From positions 1 through 10,316 of the forward strand of contig CAZLDH010000105.1 in NCBI GenBank assembly GCA_964558275.1: 10,316 nucleotides of DNA, in the 5' to 3' direction. The DNA comes from FW021-bin31 sp964558275. GTDB taxonomy: Bacteria > Bacteroidota > Bacteroidia > Chitinophagales > Chitinophagaceae. Of the stretch, positions 1-6,587 are shown piece by piece (positions within the stretch are counted from its first letter, which is position 1; each line of letters opens with the position of its first letter). The notes under the pieces are model-generated. The model saw only the letters and a program-made list of their open reading frames with translations. It was not told the DNA's origin and made no database searches. A program made the position numbers and the translations under genes.

Positions 1-361
1 CCGGAGGTGTTACTAAGGCCATATAGGCAACATGTCCGGTAGAAAAGATTAAAATGGTGGAAAGGATGGCAAGCGCTACTCCTGCAAAATAGATTGGATT
101 GGATATGATGTGGGATATTTGAAAAATGTTTTCATCCCTTTCGATATCGTCTATTTCTAATGCAGGGGTTTTGTTTCTCATTAATCCGGCTTCAATCCTA
201 ATAGGATCATGGGTAAAAACGTTAATTGTTTTTGATTCCCCACTTTTTAACTGGCAAGCCAAATATCCATTTACTAAGATATTTACCGGTTCATTGGCTT
301 CCATATATTGTTTCTTTCTGCTTAAAGTAAGTTTTGTAGCTTCTGAATGATCATTCAACAT
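1..361 (-). CDS. Unrecognised membrane protein, partial at left edge
   Basis: The minus strand is open from an ATG at 361-359 to the window edge, giving 120 residues with no stop; the C-terminus lies outside. I do not recognise a named family. Residues 1-80 are polar, with a basic start (LSRKKQ at 13-18) and a stretch NILVNGY..QLKSGESKTINV (27-48) that looks like a small beta-rich domain. Residues about 89-107 (PIYFAGVALAILSTILIFS) form one clear membrane helix. There is no signal peptide, so the first part probably lies in the cytoplasm with a membrane-anchored tail; this is inference. The start is 10 bases after the miaA stop, so the two are probably co-transcribed and this gene may have no promoter of its own. 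No Shine-Dalgarno sequence is visible. The opposite-strand reading frame at 126-350 is a shadow of this gene. Confidence 0.72.
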   Translation of the reverse strand, partial: MLNDHSEATKLTLSRKKQYMEANEPVNILVNGYLACQLKSGESKTINVFTHDPIRIEAGLMRNKTPALEIDDIERDENIFQISHIISNPIYFAGVALAILSTILIFSTGHVAYMALVTPP

Positions 362-371
362 GCTATAATAT

Positions 372-1295
372 TTATTTAGAATTTAATTTATTTTCGAGAT
401 AGCTTATGATGTTTTTATATTCGAATGGAGAAAACCATTTATATTGTTTATCCTTTTTAAACCAGGTCTTTTGTCGCTTCGCATATTGTCGGGTATGAAT
501 ATATATCTGCTCCCTGGCTTCTTCAAAAGTATATTTACCATCTATATAATCAAAAATCTCTTGATATCCTGTCGTTTGTAAAGCATTAAGTGATTTATAC
601 CGGTATAGTTTTCCGGCTTCTTCTTCCAGACCGGCTTCTAACATTTTATATATGCGTTTCTCTATTCTTTCCCACAGTTTTTCTTTTGGTAGGGTTAATG
701 CAACTTTGATGATGTTAAAAGGTCTTTCTTTGGGTTGTTCTTTTTGAAATTCCTGAATGGAATGTCCGGAAGATATTTTCACGGCCAGCGCTCTCATTAC
801 CCGCTGTGAATTTTGAATATCAATTTGATTAAAAGTGGCAAAATCCAACTTTTTGAGTTGTTTTTGCAGCGCTGCTAGTCCATTTGTTATATATTCTTTC
901 TGAATCTGTTCTTGAATTTCCTTTTTAACGGGAGGAATATGATCGATGCCTTCACAAAATGCCTTTATATACAAACCTGTACCTCCACATAATATGACGA
1001 TATCTTTCTTTTCAAATATTTCCTTTGCTTTATTGAGTGCGTAAGTTTCATATTTTCCGGCATTCATTTCCTGGTGAATAGAATGCGAATGAATAAAATG
1101 ATGAGGAACTGCTGCTAACTCTTCCTGAGATGGAACGGCAGTGCCTATGGACATCTCTTTATAACATTGTCGGGAGTCTGAAGAAATAATTTCTGTGTTG
1201 AAATATTGTGCCAGATTTATAGAGATACTTGTTTTACCTATGGCGGTAGGTCCGGCAATGATAATGGCTGTTTTATTGTCCTTTTTATTTCCCAA
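372..1295 (-). CDS. miaA: tRNA dimethylallyltransferase MiaA
   Basis: MiaA transfers a dimethylallyl group from DMAPP to N6 of A37 in tRNAs reading UNN codons, in the cytoplasm. All family motifs are present (numbered from the TTG at 1295, 307 aa): P-loop GPTAIGKT at 15-22, DSRQCY at 40-45 with the catalytic Asp, IGTA at 50-53, GGTGLY at 104-109, QRVMRAL at 164-170, and the tRNA-binding TRQYAKRQKTWF at 268-279. Length is normal for the family. The frame is open to a TTG at 1322 (316 aa), but that codon directly abuts a TATCTTTG promoter box at 1319-1312 that would lie inside the gene, so I prefer the TTG at 1295, 16 bases beyond the box. It gives an N-terminus of MGNKKDNKTAIIIAGPT, close to the usual short MiaA lead. 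No ATG exists upstream of the P-loop. The exact start is inferred; the identity is secure. Confidence 0.96.
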   Translation of the reverse strand: MGNKKDNKTAIIIAGPTAIGKTSISINLAQYFNTEIISSDSRQCYKEMSIGTAVPSQEELAAVPHHFIHSHSIHQEMNAGKYETYALNKAKEIFEKKDIVILCGGTGLYIKAFCEGIDHIPPVKKEIQEQIQKEYITNGLAALQKQLKKLDFATFNQIDIQNSQRVMRALAVKISSGHSIQEFQKEQPKERPFNIIKVALTLPKEKLWERIEKRIYKMLEAGLEEEAGKLYRYKSLNALQTTGYQEIFDYIDGKYTFEEAREQIYIHTRQYAKRQKTWFKKDKQYKWFSPFEYKNIISYLENKLNSK

Positions 1296-1311
1296 AACGT
1301 CAAGATTGTTA

Positions 1312-1319
1312 CAAAGATA
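1312..1319 (-). promoter_or_regulatory. Probable -7 promoter box of miaA
   Basis: Read on the minus strand this is TATCTTTG, a perfect match to the Bacteroidota -7 element TAnnTTTG. It ends 16 bases before the TTG at 1295, a spacing like that of the ndh and permease boxes in this window (21-22 bases). No clear TTG -33 element is seen upstream, so support is from the -7 box and its position only. Confidence 0.5.
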
Positions 1320-1369
1320 CAAAGGGTTAACTAAAGTTGGTTATGGTAGAAAAAGATATTTTCATGAAG

Positions 1370-1410
1370 AAGGAAATAAAATATGAATTTAGATAAATAT
1401 TTATTTCCTT
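1370..1410. repeat. 11-bp perfect inverted repeat between divergent genes
   Basis: AAGGAAATAAA at 1370-1380 is exactly mirrored by TTTATTTCCTT at 1400-1410, with a 19-base spacer. It lies in the region between the divergent miaA and the lipoprotein gene at 1476. The arms are AT-rich. It could be an operator for a dimeric regulator, a hairpin in the 5' leader of the plus-strand gene, or chance. The right arm overlaps TTCCTTTG (1405-1412), a one-mismatch -7 box that could serve the plus-strand gene. Confidence 0.4.
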
Positions 1411-1475
1411 TGAGAGCAAATAAAATAAAGTCACTGTTATTTGGTGACGTAATATAAACATCAAAAAAATATAGA

Positions 1476-2366
1476 ATGAAAAACAAGTTAAGTTTCTTTA
1501 TTTCGGTTAGTATATTATTCTTTTTCATATCTGCCTGCAATAATAATCAGGCTAATCAGGCTAATCAGGAAGAGCAAACAGTGAAGATGATGAGTTATAA
1601 TATTCGATATGACAATCCGGGAGATTCTCTGAATAATTGGAACTACAGGAAAAAACAACTTGTGAATGAAGTATTGTTTTATAATCCTGATTTTATGGGG
1701 ATACAAGAAGGGCTTGTAAATCAGGTACAGTATTTATCCAAACATTTAACTGATAGAAAATATATTGGTGTTGGACGAAAGGATGGGAAAGAAGGAGGAG
1801 AATATTCTGCTATTTTTTATAATGCAAAGAAATATTCTCTGATAGCCGGTTCTGATAGTACAATTTGGTTGTCTGAAACACCAGAAAAGCCTAGTGTGGG
1901 ATGGGATGCGGTGCTTCCTCGAATTCTTACCTGGGGAAAATTTAAATCTAATGAAACAGGAAAAATAGTGTATGTTTTTAATACACATTATGATCATATT
2001 GGAGATACGGCCCGAGCAAATAGTTCTAAATTAATTGTGAATACTATCAAGAAGATTGCGCAGGGCGAGGCGGCTATTCTTTCCGGAGATTTTAATGTAA
2101 CCAGAGATCGTAAACCTTATAAAATTATTGAGAACTCATTTATGAATGATGCCTTTAAAATAAGCAAACTGCCGCCAATCGGACCAAAATTTACTTTTGC
2201 TGGTTTTGAGGTTTGTAAGGGAGCATCACATGGAAATCGGATAGATTATATTTTTGTAAACAACAAATTTAAGGTGCAAAAAGCTGCTACCATTTCGAAC
2301 ATGAGAAATGGACATTTCTTGTCAGATCATTTACCTATATTAAGTGTTTTAGAATGGGTGAAATAA
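1476..2366 (+). CDS. Endonuclease/exonuclease/phosphatase-fold lipoprotein
   Basis: This is a predicted exported lipoprotein with a metal-dependent phosphoesterase domain (296 aa). Residues 1-20 are a signal peptide ending in the lipobox ISAC, with the lipidated Cys at 21, followed by an Asn/Gln/Ala linker made of a short tandem repeat. The EEP domain then carries its motifs in order: YNIRYDN at 41-47 (Asn42), IQEG at 76-79 (metal-binding Glu78), THYDH at 170-174 (His171), SGDFN at 203-207 (Asp205, Asn207), RIDYIF at 255-260 and SDH at 283-285 (Asp284, His285). All catalytic positions are present, so an active enzyme is expected. The family cleaves phosphodiesters or phosphomonoesters of nucleic acids, lipids or inositol phosphates; the substrate cannot be told from sequence. 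The ATG at 1476 is fixed by the signal peptide. The gene is divergent from miaA and convergent with the next gene. Confidence 0.93.
   Translation: MKNKLSFFISVSILFFFISACNNNQANQANQEEQTVKMMSYNIRYDNPGDSLNNWNYRKKQLVNEVLFYNPDFMGIQEGLVNQVQYLSKHLTDRKYIGVGRKDGKEGGEYSAIFYNAKKYSLIAGSDSTIWLSETPEKPSVGWDAVLPRILTWGKFKSNETGKIVYVFNTHYDHIGDTARANSSKLIVNTIKKIAQGEAAILSGDFNVTRDRKPYKIIENSFMNDAFKISKLPPIGPKFTFAGFEVCKGASHGNRIDYIFVNNKFKVQKAATISNMRNGHFLSDHLPILSVLEWVK
1551..1568 (+). repeat. 9-bp tandem repeat in lipoprotein linker
   Basis: Two exact copies of GCTAATCAG, preceded by a near copy AATAATCAG at 1542-1550, encode the Asn-Gln-Ala linker just after the lipidated cysteine. Being in units of three bases, changes in copy number would only lengthen or shorten the linker. 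Confidence 0.7.
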
Positions 2367-2385
2367 TAAGATAAAAAGCTTTATA

Positions 2386-2640
2386 TCAAGATCTTTGGGC
2401 CTCGTTTAGTCCTTCTTTCAGTTTATCTTTAAAATATTGTGCAAATTGTTTTTGATCTTTTTTTAATTGATCTGCATTATTGGGAAGGACATAATGCGCA
2501 ATTTCCTTTTGATGCTTGTTTACAAAAATAATTAGCTGTTCTTCTTTTTTCATCATTTCATTGAATATCTCCCACATGGAAGTGGCTCTGTTTTTCAAAA
2601 GTTCAAAAAATGAAGCAGTTTCTATTTTTATGGTTTGCAT
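2386..2640 (-). CDS. Small helical protein of unknown function
   Basis: This 84-residue frame starts at an ATG (2640-2638) and ends at TGA. I do not recognise the family. The sequence is Lys/Glu/Gln-rich and predicted mostly helical, with two likely amphipathic segments (about 8-45 and 56-80) broken around VLPNNADQ (51-58). There is no signal peptide, membrane segment or cysteine, so it is probably a soluble cytoplasmic protein. Support for a real gene comes from a perfect -7 box upstream (2695-2688), GGA eight bases before the ATG, and tight convergence with the preceding gene (19-base gap) without overlap. Nothing shows its function. Confidence 0.66.
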   Translation of the reverse strand: MQTIKIETASFFELLKNRATSMWEIFNEMMKKEEQLIIFVNKHQKEIAHYVLPNNADQLKKDQKQFAQYFKDKLKEGLNEAQRS

Positions 2641-2687
2641 AAATTGTTCCGGTTTGGTAGCCTCTAAAATAGTTTAAAATATAGTTG

Positions 2688-2695
2688 CAAACTTA
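2688..2695 (-). promoter_or_regulatory. Probable -7 box for the 84-aa gene
   Basis: The minus strand reads TAAGTTTG followed by C, a perfect TAnnTTTG element. It ends 47 bases before the ATG at 2640, which would give a leader of about 40 bases. No TTG -33 element is apparent. Confidence 0.4.
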
Positions 2696-2775
2696 ATCTG
2701 ATTTAGAGAAAAGAGAAAAATATTATTTTTTTGAAAGAGATTAACCCTGAATTTTTAATAAATAAAGGTTTCATT

Positions 2776-2805
2776 TTGTTTTTATTTTTAAATATTATAA
2801 CTTTA
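2776..2805 (+). promoter_or_regulatory. Candidate glpKF promoter
   Basis: A TTG at 2776-2778 (within TTTTG) is followed by exactly 19 bases and then TAACTTTA at 2798-2805, one mismatch from TAnnTTTG. The element order and 19-base spacing fit the Bacteroidota -33/-7 promoter. The start point would fall near 2811, about 27 bases before the glpK ATG. No separate operator is evident. Confidence 0.5.
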
Positions 2806-2837
2806 ATCCGCAATTAAACGAAATTAATCAAAGAAAT

Positions 2838-4337
2838 ATGGAGAAATTTATCCTTTCCTTAGATCAGGGAACTACCAGTTCCAGAGCTATTGTTTTCAAT
2901 CATTCCGGTAGAATAGAAGCAGTAGCACAGAAAGAATTTGAACAGCATTTTCCGGAGCCCGGTTGGGTAGAACATGATGCCATGGAAATATGGGCGTCGC
3001 AGGCTGGAGTGGCAGCAGAGGCTATTACGCATGCCAATATCGACGGAAGTCAAATAGCGGGGATAGGAATTACAAATCAAAGAGAAACTACAATTGTTTG
3101 GGATCGAAAAACAGGAAAACCTATTTATAATGCCATTGTTTGGCAGGATAAGCGAACAGCCGAATTTTGTGATGAATTGAGAAAGGAAGGGATGGCTGAG
3201 ACTGTAAAGGAAAAGACTGGATTAATTTTAGATGCCTACTTCTCTGCAACTAAGATTAGATGGATTTTGGATCATGTAGAAGGTGCAAGAGAAAAAGCAG
3301 CGGCAGGGCAATTGGCTTTCGGGACAGTAGATTCATGGCTGGTGTGGAATTTTACCAAAGGCGAAAAACATGTGACAGATGTGACCAATGCTTGCAGAAC
3401 AATGCTTTTTAATATTCATAAGATGGCGTGGGACAAGGAGTTGCTCGAAGTTTTAGATATTCCGGAATCTATGTTGCCGGAAGTAAGAACTTGTAGTGAA
3501 GTTTATGGCACTTCTTCAGGACAATTTTTATCGCCGGGAATTCCTATTTGTGGTATGGCAGGAGACCAGCAGGCGGCACTGTTTGGTCAGATGTGTGTGT
3601 CGCCCGGGATGGTTAAAAATACTTATGGTACCGGTTGCTTTTTAGTGATGAATACAGGGGATAAAATTGTACCCTCAGAAAACAACTTATTAACCACAGT
3701 GGCTTGGCAAATAGGGGAAAAACCTCAATATGCATTAGAAGGGAGTATTTTTATTGGCGGAGCAGTGGTTCAGTGGCTGCGTGATGGATTAGGAATCATA
3801 CGTTCTTCCTCGCAGGTGGAGTCTCTGGCTTCACGAACTGAAGATACAGATGGCGTGTATATGGTGCCTGCATTTGCGGGCTTAGGTGCGCCACATTGGA
3901 AGCAGGATGCAAGAGGAATGATTGTTGGAATTACTCGAGGTACGACAGATGCCCATCTTGCGCGGGCTGCTTTAGAAAGTATTGCTTTCCAAACTTATGA
4001 AGTCTTGAAAGCGATGGAAGCAGATTCCGGAATTGATATTCATGAATTGCGTGTTGATGGTGGTGCAAGTATTGATGATTTACTCATGCAGTTTCAAGCT
4101 GATTTATTGAAAATTAAAGTAGTCAGACCGGAAATTACAGAAACAACGGCTTTAGGAGCAGCTTATTTTGCGGGATTGGCTGTTGGATATTGGGATGGAA
4201 TTGATGAAATAAAAGAACAGTTTCAGGAGGATCGCGTTTTTGAACTCTCGAGAAATGACAATAAATCAGAAGAAAAACTGAAAGGATGGAAACGAGCAGT
4301 TTCTGCTACTATTCATTGGGCAGATTATAAAGATTAA
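2838..4337 (+). CDS. glpK: Glycerol kinase
   Basis: GlpK phosphorylates glycerol with ATP to sn-glycerol 3-phosphate in the cytoplasm, trapping it after uptake. The full FGGY-kinase sequence is present at the usual length (499 aa): phosphate-binding DQGTTSSR at 9-16, glycerol-binding NQRET at 80-84 (Arg82, Glu83), Tyr134 in DAYFSATK, GDQQAA at 242-247 with catalytic base Asp243, NTYGTGC at 261-267, GLGAPHW, and the ATP-site DGGA and TALGAAY motifs near the end. The ATG at 2838 places DQGTT where the family has it. Compared with E. coli GlpK as I recall it, the fructose-1,6-bisphosphate loop GGKGGTR is replaced by a shorter loop without arginine (225-234), and the IIA-Glc site PGIET is not conserved (470-478). 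Neither control is therefore expected. glpF follows after 33 bases, so the two form one unit. Confidence 0.98.
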   Translation: MEKFILSLDQGTTSSRAIVFNHSGRIEAVAQKEFEQHFPEPGWVEHDAMEIWASQAGVAAEAITHANIDGSQIAGIGITNQRETTIVWDRKTGKPIYNAIVWQDKRTAEFCDELRKEGMAETVKEKTGLILDAYFSATKIRWILDHVEGAREKAAAGQLAFGTVDSWLVWNFTKGEKHVTDVTNACRTMLFNIHKMAWDKELLEVLDIPESMLPEVRTCSEVYGTSSGQFLSPGIPICGMAGDQQAALFGQMCVSPGMVKNTYGTGCFLVMNTGDKIVPSENNLLTTVAWQIGEKPQYALEGSIFIGGAVVQWLRDGLGIIRSSSQVESLASRTEDTDGVYMVPAFAGLGAPHWKQDARGMIVGITRGTTDAHLARAALESIAFQTYEVLKAMEADSGIDIHELRVDGGASIDDLLMQFQADLLKIKVVRPEITETTALGAAYFAGLAVGYWDGIDEIKEQFQEDRVFELSRNDNKSEEKLKGWKRAVSATIHWADYKD

Positions 4338-4370
4338 TTTAATATTTTATATAGTATAGTTATAAGTTAT

Positions 4371-5114
4371 ATGGATTTTCAAGCATATTTAGCAGAAATA
4401 ATAGGTACGGCAATTTTGGTCTTACTAGGGAATGGCGTAGTGGCCAACGTTTTGTTGAAGAAGACCAAAGGTCATGATGGGGGCTGGATTGTTATTACTT
4501 TTGGTTGGGGAATGGCGGTCTTTGTAGGCGTTTTTTGTATGGCAGTATATTCCGGAGCAATGATTAATCCGGCGGTGACTATTGGTTTGGCGATTGCCGG
4601 TAAATTTACCTGGGCACAGGTGGTGCCCTATATTATCTCTCAAATGATAGGAGCCATGATTGGCGCTTTTTTGGTATGGGCAACCTATAAGAAACACTAT
4701 GATGAAGAGAATGATCCGGATGCGGTGCTCTCTACTTTTTCTACTATGCCTGAGATTAGGAGCTTTTGGCATAATCTGTTGACTGAAATTATCGGAACTT
4801 TTGTTTTGGTTTTAGGTATTATTTATTTGGTGCCTTTGACTTATATTGGGGATTCTCATCAGGATGTATTGTTGCGATTGGCTCTTCCTGTAGGATTGTT
4901 GGTCTTTGCGATTGGTTTATCTTTAGGTGGCCCAACCGGTTATGCGATTAATCCTGCACGTGATCTGGGGCCAAGAATTATGCATTCTATTTTGCCGATT
5001 AAAGGGAAAAGAAACAGTGACTGGAAATATGCGATTGTTCCTGTTTTGGGGCCAATAATAGGAGCTGTACTTGCCGCCGGAGCTTATTGGTTATTTGGCT
5101 TATTTCCTTTGTAA
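4371..5114 (+). CDS. glpF: Glycerol facilitator (aquaglyceroporin)
   Basis: This inner-membrane channel of the MIP family lets glycerol and other small polyols diffuse in for GlpK. The 247 residues show the two-fold MIP layout: a hydrophobic N-terminal half with the first NPA at 66-68 (INPAVTIG) and a second half with NPARD at 194-198. The Asp after NPAR marks the glycerol-conducting branch rather than a strict water channel. By alignment to E. coli GlpF, the selectivity filter is Trp46 (W48), Tyr191 (F200) and Arg197 (R206), so one aromatic differs by a hydroxyl group. Six membrane helices are expected. The ATG at 4371 begins with MDFQAYLAEIIGTAILV, typical of the family; no Shine-Dalgarno is visible. 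The gene lies 33 bases after glpK, probably on the same transcript. Confidence 0.96.
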   Translation: MDFQAYLAEIIGTAILVLLGNGVVANVLLKKTKGHDGGWIVITFGWGMAVFVGVFCMAVYSGAMINPAVTIGLAIAGKFTWAQVVPYIISQMIGAMIGAFLVWATYKKHYDEENDPDAVLSTFSTMPEIRSFWHNLLTEIIGTFVLVLGIIYLVPLTYIGDSHQDVLLRLALPVGLLVFAIGLSLGGPTGYAINPARDLGPRIMHSILPIKGKRNSDWKYAIVPVLGPIIGAVLAAGAYWLFGLFPL

Positions 5115-5120
5115 AAGAAC

Positions 5121-5147
5121 AAGTAGAAATAAAGCTTTTTTTTACTT
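5121..5147 (+). terminator. Weak hairpin after glpF
   Basis: AAGTA at 5121-5125 pairs with TACTT at 5143-5147, and the stem continues inward against the T8 run at 5136-5143 with one G-U pair and one mismatch, around the loop AGC. The stem is very AU-rich and no T-run follows it, so it may be a weak terminator or mRNA 3' end structure between glpF and the ndh promoter. Confidence 0.3.
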
Positions 5148-5188
5148 ATGATAATAAAAAGAATATTTAAATTCACAACTATTCATCT

Positions 5189-5196
5189 TACCTTTG
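5189..5196 (+). promoter_or_regulatory. -7 promoter box of ndh
   Basis: TACCTTTG followed by C is a perfect Bacteroidota -7 element, 21 bases before the ATG at 5218. A weak TTTA at 5166-5169 stands 19 bases upstream in place of a TTG. The start point would be near 5202, giving a leader of about 15 bases that contains the ribosome binding site. Confidence 0.65.
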
Positions 5197-5206
5197 CGGC
5201 CCCAAA

Positions 5207-5212
5207 AGGAAG
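5207..5212 (+). promoter_or_regulatory. Ribosome binding site deciding the ndh start
   Basis: AGGAAG lies five bases upstream of the ATG at 5218. It is one of the few good purine-rich sites in the window and supports this ATG over the in-frame TTG at 5194, which is inside the promoter box. Confidence 0.6.
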
Positions 5213-5217
5213 ATGTA

Positions 5218-6558
5218 ATGATACAAACTGCAGCAAATATAAGAAGACCGGACAAAGAACAGCTTAAAGTTGTTAACCGAAAGGTTGATCAGCTGAATAT
5301 TCCGGACAGCCCATTACCTAGAGTTGTAATTATAGGTGCGGGCTTTGGCGGCATAAATTTAGTAAAAAAATTAAAGAATAAGCCATTTCAGGTGGTTTTA
5401 ATTAATAAAACAAATTATCATTTGTTTCAACCGCTTATGTATCAGGTTGCTACAGCGGGTCTGGAGGCGAGTAGTATTGCTTTTCCGGTAAGAGGTATTT
5501 TTGCCCATAAGAAAGATTTTTATTTTAGGTTGGCAGAAGTGCAGGAAGTAAATGCTGAAAAAAATTACGTTGAAACAAATATTGGTCATCTGAATTATGA
5601 TTATCTGGTTATTGGGACAGGAAGTAAAGCGAATTACTTCGGCAATGACAATTTTAGAACCCATGCGAAGGGGATGAAAACATTATATCAGGCTATTGGG
5701 CTTAGGAACTTTGGATTGAAAGGGCTTGAAGATACACTGCTTCTGAAAGACAGTAAAGAAAAACAAGTGGCTCTGAATATTGTGATTGCCGGAGGTGGAC
5801 CTACCGGAGTGGAATTGGCAGGAGCATTGGCAGAATTTAAGAAAAAGATTTTTCCAAAGGATTATCCGGAACTTTCTCCCGATTTGATGTCTATCCATTT
5901 GATAGAAGGAGCGCCAAGGTTATTGTCTGCAATGAGTGACAAGGCTTCAGAATCTACATTGAAACATCTTAAGAAAATGGGTGTGAAGGTGAAATTAAAC
6001 ACGCTGGTTAAAGATTATGACCGAACAAAGGTTACGCTGGCGGATGATTCTCTTCTTTATTCTAAATATATTATATGGAGAGCAGGCGTTCAGGGAAATG
6101 CACCAGCTGGGCTTCCGGAAGAAGGTTTGGTAAGAGGAAACAGGATTAAAGTGAATGATTTTAACCTAATGTTCGGTAGTGATAATATTTTTGCTATTGG
6201 AGATGTGGCTCAAATAGCAACGGATTCCGATCGTCCAAAAGGCCATCCTATGCTGGCACAGCCTGCTATTCAACAAGGTCAGTTATTGGCCGAAAACTTA
6301 CAACGCATTGAAAATAAACAAGAGCCACAAGCTTTTAAATATTGGGATAAAGGTTCAATGGCTACTATTGGAAAGAATAAAGCGGTTGTTGATATAGGAA
6401 ATATCCATCTGACCGGTTTCGTTGCCTGGGTTATTTGGATTTTTGTTCATTTGGCCTTTTTAATGGGTTTTAGAAATAAGGTAATTGTATTTTTTAACTG
6501 GATATACAATTATATAACTTTTGACAGAGCAACACGCATCTTATTGAAACGGCAATAA
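5218..6558 (+). CDS. ndh: Type II NADH:quinone oxidoreductase (NDH-2)
   Basis: NDH-2 is a single-subunit, non-proton-pumping FAD enzyme that oxidises NADH and reduces membrane quinone. From the ATG at 5218 it has 446 residues: FAD-binding GAGFGG at 40-45, the NDH-2 signature QPLMYQVATAGL at 71-82, the second Rossmann motif GGGPTGVELAG at 192-202, Glu230 at the end of the following strand (favours NADH over NADPH), the flavin motif IFAIGDVA at 324-331, and AQPAIQQG at 347-354, near the quinone site in the family. The C-terminus has hydrophobic, aromatic stretches (about 400-433) and a basic end, matching the amphipathic membrane anchor. An N-terminal lead of some 25 residues precedes the point where many relatives begin. 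The gene has its own promoter and terminator, so it is probably separate from glpKF. The in-frame TTG at 5194 is rejected because it lies in the promoter box. Confidence 0.94.
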   Translation: MIQTAANIRRPDKEQLKVVNRKVDQLNIPDSPLPRVVIIGAGFGGINLVKKLKNKPFQVVLINKTNYHLFQPLMYQVATAGLEASSIAFPVRGIFAHKKDFYFRLAEVQEVNAEKNYVETNIGHLNYDYLVIGTGSKANYFGNDNFRTHAKGMKTLYQAIGLRNFGLKGLEDTLLLKDSKEKQVALNIVIAGGGPTGVELAGALAEFKKKIFPKDYPELSPDLMSIHLIEGAPRLLSAMSDKASESTLKHLKKMGVKVKLNTLVKDYDRTKVTLADDSLLYSKYIIWRAGVQGNAPAGLPEEGLVRGNRIKVNDFNLMFGSDNIFAIGDVAQIATDSDRPKGHPMLAQPAIQQGQLLAENLQRIENKQEPQAFKYWDKGSMATIGKNKAVVDIGNIHLTGFVAWVIWIFVHLAFLMGFRNKVIVFFNWIYNYITFDRATRILLKRQ

Positions 6559-6587
6559 GCCTGAAAGCAAGCTGATAAATTAAGAAG

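Noticed and set aside
126..350. Plus-strand 74-aa open frame
   Set aside because: It is antisense to the membrane-protein gene at 1-361, which has the better start, the coupling to miaA and a sensible membrane helix.
1331..1540. Minus-strand 69-aa open frame between miaA and the EEP lipoprotein
   Set aside because: It overlaps the signal-peptide region of the lipoprotein gene and the divergent promoter region; its hydrophobic content is explained by the AT-rich complement.
2367..2385. Possible terminator around AAAGCTTT between convergent genes
   Set aside because: The palindrome is only eight bases with no GC-rich stem and no adjacent T-run on either strand.
4425..4772. Minus-strand 115-aa open frame inside glpF
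   Set aside because: It lies fully antisense to a clear MIP channel gene and its composition (His, Arg, Asn and Pro rich) is typical of a shadow frame.
5194..5217. Eight extra N-terminal codons of NDH-2 from TTG at 5194
   Set aside because: The TTG is part of the -7 box TACCTTTG, and a good ribosome binding site precedes the ATG at 5218.
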